Assembly (NCBI GenBank): GCA_900764025.1
Contig: CAAFMM010000019.1
Span: forward strand, 1-6,408
Origin: an uncultured Collinsella sp.
GTDB taxonomy: Bacteria; Actinomycetota; Coriobacteriia; Coriobacteriales; Coriobacteriaceae
DNA: 6,408 nucleotides
Direction of reading: 5' to 3'
Made by a program: the position numbers and the translations under genes. Shown here one piece after another: positions 1 to 5,892 of this stretch. The notes beneath the pieces were generated by a model. It had not been told where the DNA came from. It did not search any database and saw nothing but the letters and a program-made list of their open reading frames with translations. The first letter of the stretch is position 1. Each line of letters opens with the position of its first letter.

Positions 1-34
1 CCGGCCTTCCATGGGAAGCCCGGGTATCAAATGC

Positions 35-113
35 GTGGTAGCCCGTACCAGATTCGAACTGGTGATCTCCGCCTTGAGAGGGCGGCGTCCTAAACCGCTA
101 GACGAACGGGCCA
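35..113. repeat. 79-bp direct repeat, copy 1 (tRNA-Glu duplication)
   Basis: Positions 35-113 and 134-212 are identical over 79 bp, 99 bp apart start to start. The identity covers the tRNA plus one base on each side and then stops, so it is a tRNA gene duplication kept identical by selection or gene conversion, not a larger recent duplication. Confidence 0.9.
36..112 (-). tRNA. tRNA-Glu(CUC), second of a tandem pair
   Basis: Read on the minus strand this is a complete 77-nt tRNA. The acceptor stem GGCCCGT pairs with ACGGGCT, with a G-U at the first pair, and U follows at position 8. The anticodon stem CCGCC/GGCGG closes the loop CTCTCAA, giving anticodon CUC, which reads the Glu codon GAG. 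The T arm contains the usual GTTCGAAT-type loop (seen as TTCGAAT), and the 3' CCA is encoded in the DNA. It is identical base for base to the copy at 135-211 and lies 22 bp downstream of it, so the two are probably processed from one transcript. Confidence 0.96.
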
Positions 114-133
114 TAAGCCTCAGCAGAAAAGAA

Positions 134-212
134 GTGGTAGCCCGTACCAGATTCGAACTGGTGATCTCCGCCTTGAGAGGGCGGCGTCCTAAACCGCTAG
201 ACGAACGGGCCA
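134..212. repeat. 79-bp direct repeat, copy 2 (tRNA-Glu duplication)
   Basis: This is the second copy of the 79-bp identical repeat whose partner is at 35-113. Flanking bases differ immediately outside it (for example T at 114 versus C at 213). Confidence 0.9.
135..211 (-). tRNA. tRNA-Glu(CUC), first of a tandem pair
   Basis: This is an identical copy of the tRNA at 36-112 on the minus strand, with the same acceptor stem, anticodon loop CTCTCAA, T loop and encoded CCA end. It is the promoter-proximal copy: a promoter-like sequence lies about 35 bases upstream (246-274). The CUC anticodon reads only GAG by standard pairing, and GAG dominates the Glu codons of neighbouring genes (9 of 9 in ptsH). 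Confidence 0.96.
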
Positions 213-245
213 CATGGCATCTGCACTGCCGTGCTGCGAGGAAAT

Positions 246-274
246 ATATTACGGGACAAAAAACGTCAGCGCAA
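246..274 (-). promoter_or_regulatory. Probable sigma-70-type promoter of the tRNA-Glu pair
   Basis: On the minus strand TTGCGC (269-274) is followed after exactly 17 bp by TAATAT (246-251). The predicted start is near 240, giving a leader of about 28 nt before the first tRNA. Both boxes are recognisable but imperfect matches to TTGACA and TATAAT. The spacing and position suit a tRNA promoter, and nothing else in the 213-338 gap fits better. Confidence 0.5.
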
Positions 275-289
275 GAAGAAATTCCAAAT

Positions 290-308
290 TGCCGAAAAAT
301 TGTCGGCA
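290..308 (-). terminator. Weak hairpin after cca, possible terminator
   Basis: Read on the minus strand, TGCCGA and TCGGCA form a 6-bp stem with a 7-nt loop, about 30 bases after the cca stop codon. Only ATTT follows it, so the U-tract is poor. It could be a weak terminator or just a 3'-end hairpin that leaves some read-through into the tRNA pair. Confidence 0.35.
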
Positions 309-338
309 GGTTATGGAACACGCAGGTAAACTGGGTAG

Positions 339-1733
339 CTAATTCAAGTTGAGATGGACCAAAAGAGCTTCGCGATCGTTGGGAATGTTGTCTTCGATCA
401 CGGCGTCGAGGGCGGAGTTGAGAAGCTGACCCAGTTCCGGCCCGGGCTTGACTCCGGCACGGATCAGGTCGCCGCCGTTGATGGCGAGCATCTTGAGCGT
501 ATAGGGCTCCCCTGCCTTCAGCAGCTCGTGCGCCATCGCGCGCATCTCCTCAATCGTCTCAACGTAATAGAAGCACGACGGGGCCTTGCCGAGCGTGTCA
601 GCACGCTTAAGGTCCATGAGCTCGTCAATCAGACGGGCCGTGTCGACGCCCTCACCCGAAAGCGCGCGCATCATATTGAGCAGGCAGGAGCGCTCGGGGC
701 GCAGCGGCTTATCGTGATATTTGATGAGCAGGCAAACGTCGCGCACCAGGTCGTGCGAGAGTGCCAGGCGATCCATAATGACGCGCGCTTTCTTGGCGCC
801 GAGCTCGGGATGACCGTAGAAGTGTCCGCTGCCGGCGTGATCGACCGTAAAGCACTCGGGCTTGGAGACATCGTGCAAAAACGCCGCCCACATAAGGCTC
901 GACGATGGCGCGACGCCGTCGCACAGCGCCAGCTCCCCTGCCACCGTCAGCACACGGGCGATATGCTCGTAGACGTTAAACGCATGGTAGACACTTCGCT
1001 GATCAAACCCGCGACCCGCTGCCAACTCGGGCACAGCGGCACAGATGAGCTCGGGATAGCGAAGCATCGCGTCTCCCCCATGACCGGTCGAAAGAATGCC
1101 CTCGAGCTCAATACCCACACGCTCGCGCGCCACGGCATCGAGCAGCGGCGCGCACTCGGCAAGCGCACGCTTGGTCTCGGGCTCAATCATAAAGTCCAGA
1201 CGGCAGGCAAAGCGCACCGCACGCAGCATGCGCAGGGCGTCCTCGTTAAAGCGACGCTTGGGATCACCGACAGCGCGAATCAGCTTGCGCTCCAGATCAC
1301 CCTGGCCGTCGTAGCGGTCGACAAGCCCGCGCTCGGGATGCCAGGCCATGGCGTTGACGGTAAAGTCGCGGCGGGCCAGATCGTCCTCGAGCGAGGCGGC
1401 ACGCTCGACACTCTGAGGATGGCGCCCATCGGTGTAAAAGCCATCCAGGCGGTACGTGGTGACCTCGATACGCTCGCCATCGGAAATAGCCGTGATTCCG
1501 CCAAATTTAATGCCCGACTCCACGACCGCGATATCAGCGGCCTCGAGCGCCGCCTTGGACTCCTGCCACAGGCCGCTGCAGCACATATCAACATCGTGGC
1601 TGGGGCATCCCATCAGGGCGTCGCGCACCCAACCGCCAACGTACCAAGCCTCAAGACCAGCCGCCTCAAGCGCGCGCAGGACGCGCAGGGAGGCATCGGA
1701 CGGTTGCGTACCGTTGAGCGAAACATTGCACAT
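339..1733 (-). CDS. cca: CCA tRNA nucleotidyltransferase with HD domain
   Basis: This 464-aa enzyme adds or repairs the 3' CCA end of tRNAs in the cytoplasm, using CTP and ATP. The N-terminal head has YVGGWVRD at about 31-38 and the metal-binding pair DVD at 47-49. RRDFTVNAMA lies at 121-130 and the nucleotide-selecting motif EDALR at 164-168, with RERVGIEL after it. This is the class II (bacterial/eukaryotic) layout. An HD-type region follows: His257, HD at 287-288, His308 and His340, as in bacterial Cca proteins that also carry a phosphohydrolase-like domain. Motifs alone do not exclude a split CC-adding or A-adding activity or a poly(A) polymerase, but the HD fusion favours Cca. An in-frame GTG exists at 1751, but AGGAGG (1742-1747) lies inside that extension and 8 nt before the ATG at 1733, so I start at the ATG. 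The two downstream tRNAs already encode CCA, so for them the role would be repair. Confidence 0.92.
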   Translation of the reverse strand: MCNVSLNGTQPSDASLRVLRALEAAGLEAWYVGGWVRDALMGCPSHDVDMCCSGLWQESKAALEAADIAVVESGIKFGGITAISDGERIEVTTYRLDGFYTDGRHPQSVERAASLEDDLARRDFTVNAMAWHPERGLVDRYDGQGDLERKLIRAVGDPKRRFNEDALRMLRAVRFACRLDFMIEPETKRALAECAPLLDAVARERVGIELEGILSTGHGGDAMLRYPELICAAVPELAAGRGFDQRSVYHAFNVYEHIARVLTVAGELALCDGVAPSSSLMWAAFLHDVSKPECFTVDHAGSGHFYGHPELGAKKARVIMDRLALSHDLVRDVCLLIKYHDKPLRPERSCLLNMMRALSGEGVDTARLIDELMDLKRADTLGKAPSCFYYVETIEEMRAMAHELLKAGEPYTLKMLAINGGDLIRAGVKPGPELGQLLNSALDAVIEDNIPNDREALLVHLNLN

Positions 1734-1741
1734 GCCTATGG

Positions 1742-1747
1742 CCTCCT
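1742..1747 (-). promoter_or_regulatory. Shine-Dalgarno site that decides the cca start
   Basis: AGGAGG on the minus strand sits 8 nt upstream of the ATG at 1731-1733 (codons TGC AAT follow). The longer frame starting at GTG 1751 would place this perfect site inside its own codons 2-4, so the ATG is the better start. Confidence 0.8.
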
Positions 1748-1780
1748 GCACTTGTGAGCGTTAATCGATGGTTCTCAAGA

Positions 1781-1789
1781 AGTCTAACA
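1781..1789 (-). promoter_or_regulatory. Extended -10-like box upstream of cca
   Basis: TGTTAGACT on the minus strand matches an extended -10 (TG, one base, then TAGACT), about 50 bases before the cca start. No good -35 is visible at 16-18 bp. A strong terminator lies upstream at 1871-1906, so cca needs a promoter in 1750-1870, and this is the best candidate I see. Confidence 0.35.
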
Positions 1790-1870
1790 AGAAACGAGAA
1801 AGCGCGCACACGCAATCGCGTCGTCAATTCGATAAAACGAGACAGCAGACGCCAGATACGTTCAGCGCGC

Positions 1871-1906
1871 AAAAAACACCCGCCTTGGTAATCCAAAGCG
1901 GGTGTT
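1871..1906 (-). terminator. Strong intrinsic terminator after the distal kinase gene
   Basis: On the minus strand AACACCCGC pairs perfectly with GCGGGTGTT. An inner TTGG/CCAA helix has a 4-nt loop and one mismatch separates it from the outer helix. A run of six U residues (1871-1876) overlaps the stem base. It starts 22 bases after the stop codon of the kinase at 1929-2861 and isolates that gene from cca. Confidence 0.88.
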
Positions 1907-1928
1907 CGGCAACGACGTATCGATGCTG

Positions 1929-2861
1929 CTAGCAGACCTGGCGAACCTCGATGTGCTTCTTATATTCGTCCACCTTGGCAAAATCGCCCAGGCCGGGGCA
2001 CTCGACCACGTTGGCGCCGGTGGCCATCGAAAGACGCAAGGCATCCTCAACACGCTCAGGGGCGTCGAGCCACACGGACAGGAAGGCAGCGAGCGAGGAA
2101 TCGCCGGCGCACACCGTCGACAGCAGCTTGACGTCGAAGGTGCGGTTGGCAAACCAGATATGCTCGCCGTTAGAGAAGTACGCACCGGCGCCACCAAGGG
2201 TCAGGAGCACGTTCTTGGCGCCCTTGGCGTGCAGCTCGGCCATAGCGCCCTTGACGGACTCGTCGTCGCCACCGCTCACCTTGATGCCAAAGATGTCAAG
2301 CAGCTCGTCGTCATTGGGCTTGATCAGCAGTGGCTCCAGAGCAATGAGGTCTGCCAGCTGATGGCTCGAGATGTCGAGGACGAACTCGGCCCCCTTGGCC
2401 TTGACACGGCGCAGGACCTCGGCCAAGAAGCCCTCGGAAGTGTTGGGAGGCAGCGAGCCGCTGATGACCAGGCAGGTCATGTCATCGAGCGAATCGATAA
2501 GTTCAAACATCTCCTGCTCGTTGGCCTCATTGATGGCGGCACCGGCATTGACCATGTTGTACTCGGTGTCGGGACCGGCGTTGAGGAACACATTGACGCG
2601 CGTAATACCGTCGGTCCACACGGGCTTGACGGGCACGCCCAGGGCCTCGGCGCCCTTAACGATAAACTCACCCGAGAAGCCGGCGAAGAAACCCAGAATC
2701 GTGGTGTCGACACCATAGTGGTCAAGCGTAAACGAGACGTTGAGGCCCTTGCCGTTGGGCGTGTAGACGGCATTGCGGGTACGCGTGACGGTATTGGCAG
2801 TAAGGCCGTCGCAGGCGATGTTGTAGTCAATGGCGGGATTTGCAGTGAGCGTGTAAATCAT
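1929..2861 (-). CDS. fruK: PfkB-family 1-phosphofructokinase (FruK-like), distal copy
   Basis: This 310-aa cytoplasmic kinase resembles FruK, which uses ATP to turn fructose 1-phosphate into fructose 1,6-bisphosphate. Tagatose-6-phosphate kinases (LacC) belong to the same family and are not excluded. Visible motifs are the sugar-binding TANPAID at the start (Asp12), NGKGLNV at 36-42 (Asn41 kept), DGITRVN at 84-90, SGSLPP at 134-139, KPNDDE at 181-186 and the catalytic CAGDS at 251-255 with Asp254 as the likely base. The usual GAGDS is changed to CAGDS. GTG at 2876 gives a five-residue longer frame, but AAAGGA (2868-2873) overlaps it and lies 6 nt before the ATG at 2861, so I use the ATG. The gene has a -10-like box of its own and terminators on both sides, so it is probably a single-gene unit. 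It is a paralogue of the upstream gene, with about half the residues identical by eye and equal length. Confidence 0.85.
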   Translation of the reverse strand: MIYTLTANPAIDYNIACDGLTANTVTRTRNAVYTPNGKGLNVSFTLDHYGVDTTILGFFAGFSGEFIVKGAEALGVPVKPVWTDGITRVNVFLNAGPDTEYNMVNAGAAINEANEQEMFELIDSLDDMTCLVISGSLPPNTSEGFLAEVLRRVKAKGAEFVLDISSHQLADLIALEPLLIKPNDDELLDIFGIKVSGGDDESVKGAMAELHAKGAKNVLLTLGGAGAYFSNGEHIWFANRTFDVKLLSTVCAGDSSLAAFLSVWLDAPERVEDALRLSMATGANVVECPGLGDFAKVDEYKKHIEVRQVC

Positions 2862-2869
2862 GAATGTTC

Positions 2870-2897
2870 CTTTCACGAAGCAACGTGTTAATGAAAG
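2870..2897 (-). promoter_or_regulatory. Inverted repeat over the start region of the distal kinase, possible operator or leader hairpin
   Basis: CTTTCA and TGAAAG are perfect complements 16 bases apart, and within them CACG/CGTG form a 4-bp helix with a 6-nt loop. The repeat runs from the edge of the -10-like box to the AAAGGA ribosome binding site. It could be a repressor site or an RNA hairpin that affects translation. The sequence alone cannot separate these, and a chance match is possible. Confidence 0.3.
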
Positions 2898-2901
2898 TAT
2901 A
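2896..2901 (-). promoter_or_regulatory. -10-like box of the distal kinase gene
   Basis: TATACT on the minus strand, 34 bases before the ATG at 2861, is a good match to TATAAT. No convincing -35 is seen 16-18 bp upstream (AGCCTT at 17 bp), so an activator may be needed or the call may be wrong. The terminator at 2989-3021 makes a promoter in this gap likely. Confidence 0.4.
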
Positions 2902-2988
2902 TTCCACGCATCGGTAAAAGGCTAGGACAACTCGGTGAACGGTGTGGAAGCGATGAAGTACGGCGGGACACCTCTCCCCCGTGGCGGA

Positions 2989-3021
2989 ACAAAAAGGCGC
3001 TCCAGCCGAAACCGGGGCGCC
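2989..3021 (-). terminator. Intrinsic terminator after the proximal kinase gene
   Basis: On the minus strand GGCGC and GCGCC pair, extended by CC/GG after one mismatch, and are followed directly by TTTTTGTT. It begins about 28 bases after the stop codon at 3050-3052 and separates the two kinase genes into different transcripts. Confidence 0.85.
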
Positions 3022-3049
3022 ACATGCGCACGAATATGTCGCGTTTCGA

Positions 3050-3982
3050 TTACTGACGATCGAGCTTGCGAACAGCAACGCGCTTGCTGTACTCGTCGAC
3101 GTGACCAAAGTCGCCAATGCCGACGGACTCGGCAACGTTGGCGCCGGTGGCCATAGCGAGCTTCATGGCCTCCTCGACGTTGTCGCGATCCCTGTACCAC
3201 TTGTGCAGGAACGCAGCGAGGGTGCAGTCGCCGGCGCAGACGGAAGAAACCAGCTTGATGTTGAACTCACGCTTGGCGTACCAGATGTCCTCGCCGTTGG
3301 AGAAGTAAGCGTCGCCGCGGCTACCGCGGGTGAGCAGCACGTTCTGAACGCCAGCGTCGTGAGCCATCTTCATGGCAACGCGAACCTCGTCGTCGGTATC
3401 GACCGGCACGCCGAAGATGGCCTTCATCTCGTGATGGTTCGGCTTGATGAGCAGCGGCTTCTTGTGAGCGAGCTCCTTGAGCTTGTCGGAGGACAGGTCC
3501 AGGACGACGTCAGCGCCACGAGCCTGAGCGTGCTCCATGACCTGAGCCAGGAAGTCGGGCGTAGCTTTGGGAGGCACGGAGCCGGAGACAATCAGGCACT
3601 CAAGATCGCCCGCGGTGTCCAGGATGTTGTAGAGCTCCTCCTGGTGCTGCGGCGTGATCGGGGCGCCGGGGTTCAGGATGCCGTACTCGTGCTGGCCATC
3701 GTTGACGTAGGTGTTGATGCGCGTGATACCGTCGGTCCAGACCGGGCGGCACAGGCAACCCAGGTTCATGACCTCCTCGACGATAAACTTGCCCGTGAAG
3801 CCGGCGAAGAAGCCGAGCGCGACGGTGTCGACGCCCATCTTCTTAAAGGCGAAGGACACGTCGAGGCCCTTGCCGTTAGCCGTGTAGCTGGCCGAGCCGG
3901 TGCGGACGTTCTCGTCGGGCTCGAGCGGAGAGCTCGAAACCGTCATGTCGACAGCCGGGTTAGCGGTTAGCGTGTAGAACAT
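3050..3982 (-). CDS. PfkB-family sugar-phosphate kinase (1-phosphofructokinase-like), ptsI-proximal copy
   Basis: This 310-aa kinase has the same family layout as the gene at 1929-2861: TANPAVD at 6-12, NGKG at 36-39, DGITRIN at 84-90, SGSVPP at 133-138, KPNHHE at 180-185 and CAGDC at 249-253 with Asp252 as the likely catalytic base. Two features set it apart. The conserved Asn after the GKG motif is Asp (GLDV, Asp41), and the residue after the catalytic Asp is Cys instead of Ser. The Asn belongs to the sugar-phosphate site in this family, so substrate choice may differ from classical FruK. I therefore leave the symbol blank; tagatose-6-phosphate or another phosphosugar are alternatives. The ATG has an AGGGGG site 8 nt upstream. 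The gene follows ptsI by 74 bases without a terminator with a U-tract, so co-transcription with ptsI is likely. Confidence 0.85.
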   Translation of the reverse strand: MFYTLTANPAVDMTVSSSPLEPDENVRTGSASYTANGKGLDVSFAFKKMGVDTVALGFFAGFTGKFIVEEVMNLGCLCRPVWTDGITRINTYVNDGQHEYGILNPGAPITPQHQEELYNILDTAGDLECLIVSGSVPPKATPDFLAQVMEHAQARGADVVLDLSSDKLKELAHKKPLLIKPNHHEMKAIFGVPVDTDDEVRVAMKMAHDAGVQNVLLTRGSRGDAYFSNGEDIWYAKREFNIKLVSSVCAGDCTLAAFLHKWYRDRDNVEEAMKLAMATGANVAESVGIGDFGHVDEYSKRVAVRKLDRQ

Positions 3983-3983
3983 T

Positions 3984-3999
3984 TACAGTACCCCCTGTA
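3984..3999 (-). promoter_or_regulatory. Small hairpin displaying the ribosome binding site of the proximal kinase
   Basis: TACAG and CTGTA (5 bp) flank a 6-nt loop, and most of the GGGGG Shine-Dalgarno run lies in that loop. It stops 1 nt before the ATG. The stem is short and may be chance, but it would present or mask the site. Confidence 0.25.
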
Positions 4000-4009
4000 T
4001 ATGTGAGGG

Positions 4010-4039
4010 CCGCGTGGCCGGCCCATTCCAACCACGCGG
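4010..4039 (-). other. Intercistronic GC-rich stem-loop between ptsI and the proximal kinase
   Basis: CCGCGTGG and CCACGCGG form a perfect 8-bp stem with a 14-nt loop, 17 bases after the ptsI stop codon. No U-tract follows on the minus strand, so it is not a standard intrinsic terminator. A processing or mRNA-stabilising hairpin within a ptsI-kinase transcript fits better. Confidence 0.6.
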
Positions 4040-4056
4040 TTACCTCTGATACCAAA

Positions 4057-5760
4057 TTAGCGAGCTGCGGACTCGAGCAGTGCCTTGACCTCGGCGGCGG
4101 TGTTGCAGGCGAGCGCCTTCTCGGCGAGCTCGTCGCACTCGGCCTTGGTCCACTGGCTGATGGTCTTGCGGGCGCGCAGGATCGACGGAGCGCTCATCGA
4201 GAACTCCTCCAGGCCCCAGCTGATCAGCAGCGGTTCGAGCAGCGGATCGGCAGCGGCCTCGCCGCACATACCGACCATGATGCCGGCCTTCACGCCGCTC
4301 TCGATGATGTTCTTGAGCGAGCGGAGCACGGCGGGATAGTACACCTGGTACAGGTTGGAGATGGTGTCGTTACCACGGTCGGCGCACATGGTGTAGCCGA
4401 TCAGGTCGTTGGTGCCGATGGAGAAGAAGTCGGCGACCTCGGCAAGACGGTCAGCGAGCAGCGAAGCAGCGGGCGTCTCGACCATGATGCCGACCTCGAT
4501 GTTCTCGTTGAACTTGCGACCCTCTTCGGTCAGCTCGGCCTTGCACTGCTCGACGAGCTCCTTGACAGCCACGACCTCCTCGACGCAGGTGACGAGCGGG
4601 ATCATGATCTTGACGTCACCGAAGGCGCTGGCGCGCAGCAGAGCACGGAGCTGGACCTTGTACTGGTCGGGATTAGCCAGGCAGTAACGCACGGCGCGGA
4701 AGCCCATGAAGGGGTTGTCTTCCTTGACCATGTGCAGGTACGGGATCTCCTTGTCGCCACCCACATCGAGCGTACGGATGATGACCGGAGCGCCCTTGAG
4801 CGCGCTGGCGACCTTGCGGTAGGCGTTGAACTGCTCCTCCTCGGAAGGAAGCTCGGCAGAGTCCATGAACAGGAACTCGGAGCGGAACAGACCGATAGCC
4901 TCGGCGTCGTGATCGAGCGCGTTGGGCACGTCATCGGGGTTACCGATGTTGCAGGCGATGATCTTCTTGATGCCATCGGCAGTCACGGACGGCTTGCCAC
5001 GGAAGGCCTCGAGGGCTGCCTTCTCAGCAGCGAAGGCCTCGGCCTTGGCGGTGTAGGCAGCGAGCGTCTCCTCGTCGGGATCGGCCTCGACGATACCCTT
5101 GCCACCGTCGACGACAACGGTCATGCCATTGCGCAGAGCGGTGCAGCTGTTGGAAACCGAAAGGACAGCCGGGATCTCGAGGGCGCGCGCAATGATCGCG
5201 GAGTGCGACGTGCGGCCACCGGTCTCGGTGACGATACCGGCAACGTGGGCCTTATCGATCGTGGCAGTCATGGACGGCGTGAGGTCGTGCACGACAACGA
5301 CGGTGTTCTCGGGCAGGACGGAGAGGTCGACGACCTCCTTGCCCAGCAGCTCGGCCAGAATACCGGTACGGATGTCGGCGATGTCGGCCGCGCGCAGACG
5401 GAACATCTCGTCGTCCATGGACAGGAACATGTTCTCGAACATGGTCGAGGTGTCCATGAGCGCCTGCTCGGCGCAGGTACCACCGTCAATGGCGGCGTTG
5501 ATGGCGTCAGTCATGCCCGGGTCCTGAGCCAGGACAATGTGTCCGCTCATGATCTCGGCCTCGGCCTCGCCCACCGTCTCCTTCATATGGTCGGCCTGAG
5601 CCTGGGTCTTCTCGCAGAAGACCGAAAGAGCGGACTGATAACGCTCCTTCTCTGCTGCAGAATCAGCAACCTCGTGCGGTTCAAACGTCAAGTCGGGATC
5701 GACGGCGACCATAACGGTGCCGATACCGATGCCCTCGGATGCGTTGACTCCCTGATACAT
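4057..5760 (-). CDS. ptsI: PTS enzyme I (phosphoenolpyruvate-protein phosphotransferase)
   Basis: Enzyme I takes phosphate from PEP on a histidine and passes it to HPr, the first step of all PTS sugar uptake; it is a cytoplasmic dimer. The 567-aa length is close to the 570-575 usual in the family. Domains in order are the HPr-binding N-terminal region (about 1-140), the swivelling phosphohistidine domain with GGRTSHSAI (phosphorylated His186), and the PEP-binding barrel. The barrel carries GLFRSEFLFM (Arg294), RTLDVGGDK (Arg329), MVETPAA (Glu428), FFSIGTNDL (Asp452) and GMCGEAA with catalytic Cys499. The usual NDL(T/I)QYT is NDLIGYT here, so a conserved Gln is Gly. I start at ATG 5760 because MYQG matches family N-termini and GAGG lies 7 nt upstream. 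ATG 5766 (two residues longer, GGAG 6 nt upstream) is also possible. The gene lies downstream of ptsH, separated by a terminator. Confidence 0.96.
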   Translation of the reverse strand: MYQGVNASEGIGIGTVMVAVDPDLTFEPHEVADSAAEKERYQSALSVFCEKTQAQADHMKETVGEAEAEIMSGHIVLAQDPGMTDAINAAIDGGTCAEQALMDTSTMFENMFLSMDDEMFRLRAADIADIRTGILAELLGKEVVDLSVLPENTVVVVHDLTPSMTATIDKAHVAGIVTETGGRTSHSAIIARALEIPAVLSVSNSCTALRNGMTVVVDGGKGIVEADPDEETLAAYTAKAEAFAAEKAALEAFRGKPSVTADGIKKIIACNIGNPDDVPNALDHDAEAIGLFRSEFLFMDSAELPSEEEQFNAYRKVASALKGAPVIIRTLDVGGDKEIPYLHMVKEDNPFMGFRAVRYCLANPDQYKVQLRALLRASAFGDVKIMIPLVTCVEEVVAVKELVEQCKAELTEEGRKFNENIEVGIMVETPAASLLADRLAEVADFFSIGTNDLIGYTMCADRGNDTISNLYQVYYPAVLRSLKNIIESGVKAGIMVGMCGEAAADPLLEPLLISWGLEEFSMSAPSILRARKTISQWTKAECDELAEKALACNTAAEVKALLESAAR

Positions 5761-5785
5761 TCCCATTCCTCTCTCCGTGTCATGT

Positions 5786-5814
5786 GATAAAGCGTTTTGC
5801 CATATCCATGACAA
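5786..5814 (-). promoter_or_regulatory. Possible ptsI promoter
   Basis: On the minus strand TTGTCA (5809-5814) is a good -35 match and is followed after 17 bp by TTTATC (5786-5791), a weak -10. The -35 overlaps the U-tract of the terminator at 5811-5847, so ptsI could start its own transcript just where the ptsH transcript ends. Confidence 0.35.
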
Positions 5815-5847
5815 AAGAGCGCAGCTACCTTGAACAGGTCACTGCGC
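5811..5847 (-). terminator. Intrinsic terminator between ptsH and ptsI
   Basis: On the minus strand GCGCAG pairs with CTGCGC. An inner ACCT/AGGT helix closes a 5-nt loop across a 2x2 mismatch, and TCTTTTGT follows. The hairpin begins 45 bases after the ptsH stop codon. It would end most ptsH messages before ptsI, a likely way to make HPr in excess over enzyme I. Confidence 0.75.
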
Positions 5848-5856
5848 CCCCAAGTA

Positions 5857-5872
5857 TGAACTTAATTGTTCA
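5857..5872 (-). other. Small hairpin after ptsH
   Basis: TGAAC and GTTCA form a 5-bp stem around the AT-rich loop AATTAA, 20 bases after the ptsH stop and 9 bases before the terminator stem. There is no U-tract. It may add to 3'-end stability, or be chance. Confidence 0.3.
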
Positions 5873-5892
5873 ACATGCGACCCGTTTGAGTT

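Noticed and set aside
1..35. Hairpin GGGCTTCC/GGAAGGCC downstream of the tRNAs as a terminator
   Set aside because: The loop is 3 nt, the stem has a G-G mismatch, no U-tract is visible, and the window ends there. Otherwise I see nothing in 1-35.
35..212. CRISPR-like direct repeats
   Set aside because: The two 79-bp repeats are tRNA genes; there are only two units and the 20-bp gap is not a spacer array.
11..352. 113-aa plus-strand frame with an internal repeated segment
   Set aside because: The repeat is the two tRNA-Glu genes read antisense; it is not a protein.
354..1757. 467-aa open frame on the plus strand opposite cca
   Set aside because: It mirrors cca almost exactly, has no recognisable domain, and long antisense frames are expected in GC-rich genes; cca has clear catalytic motifs.
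1902..3970. Two 329-aa plus-strand frames (1902-2891 and 2981-3970) opposite the kinases
   Set aside because: They resemble each other only because the kinase genes beneath them are paralogues. No ribosome binding site or motif supports either.
4003..5787. 594-aa open frame on the plus strand opposite ptsI
   Set aside because: It is rich in Gly, Val, Asp, Leu and His, as expected for the reverse reading of GC-rich codons, and shows no domain; ptsI is certain on the other strand.
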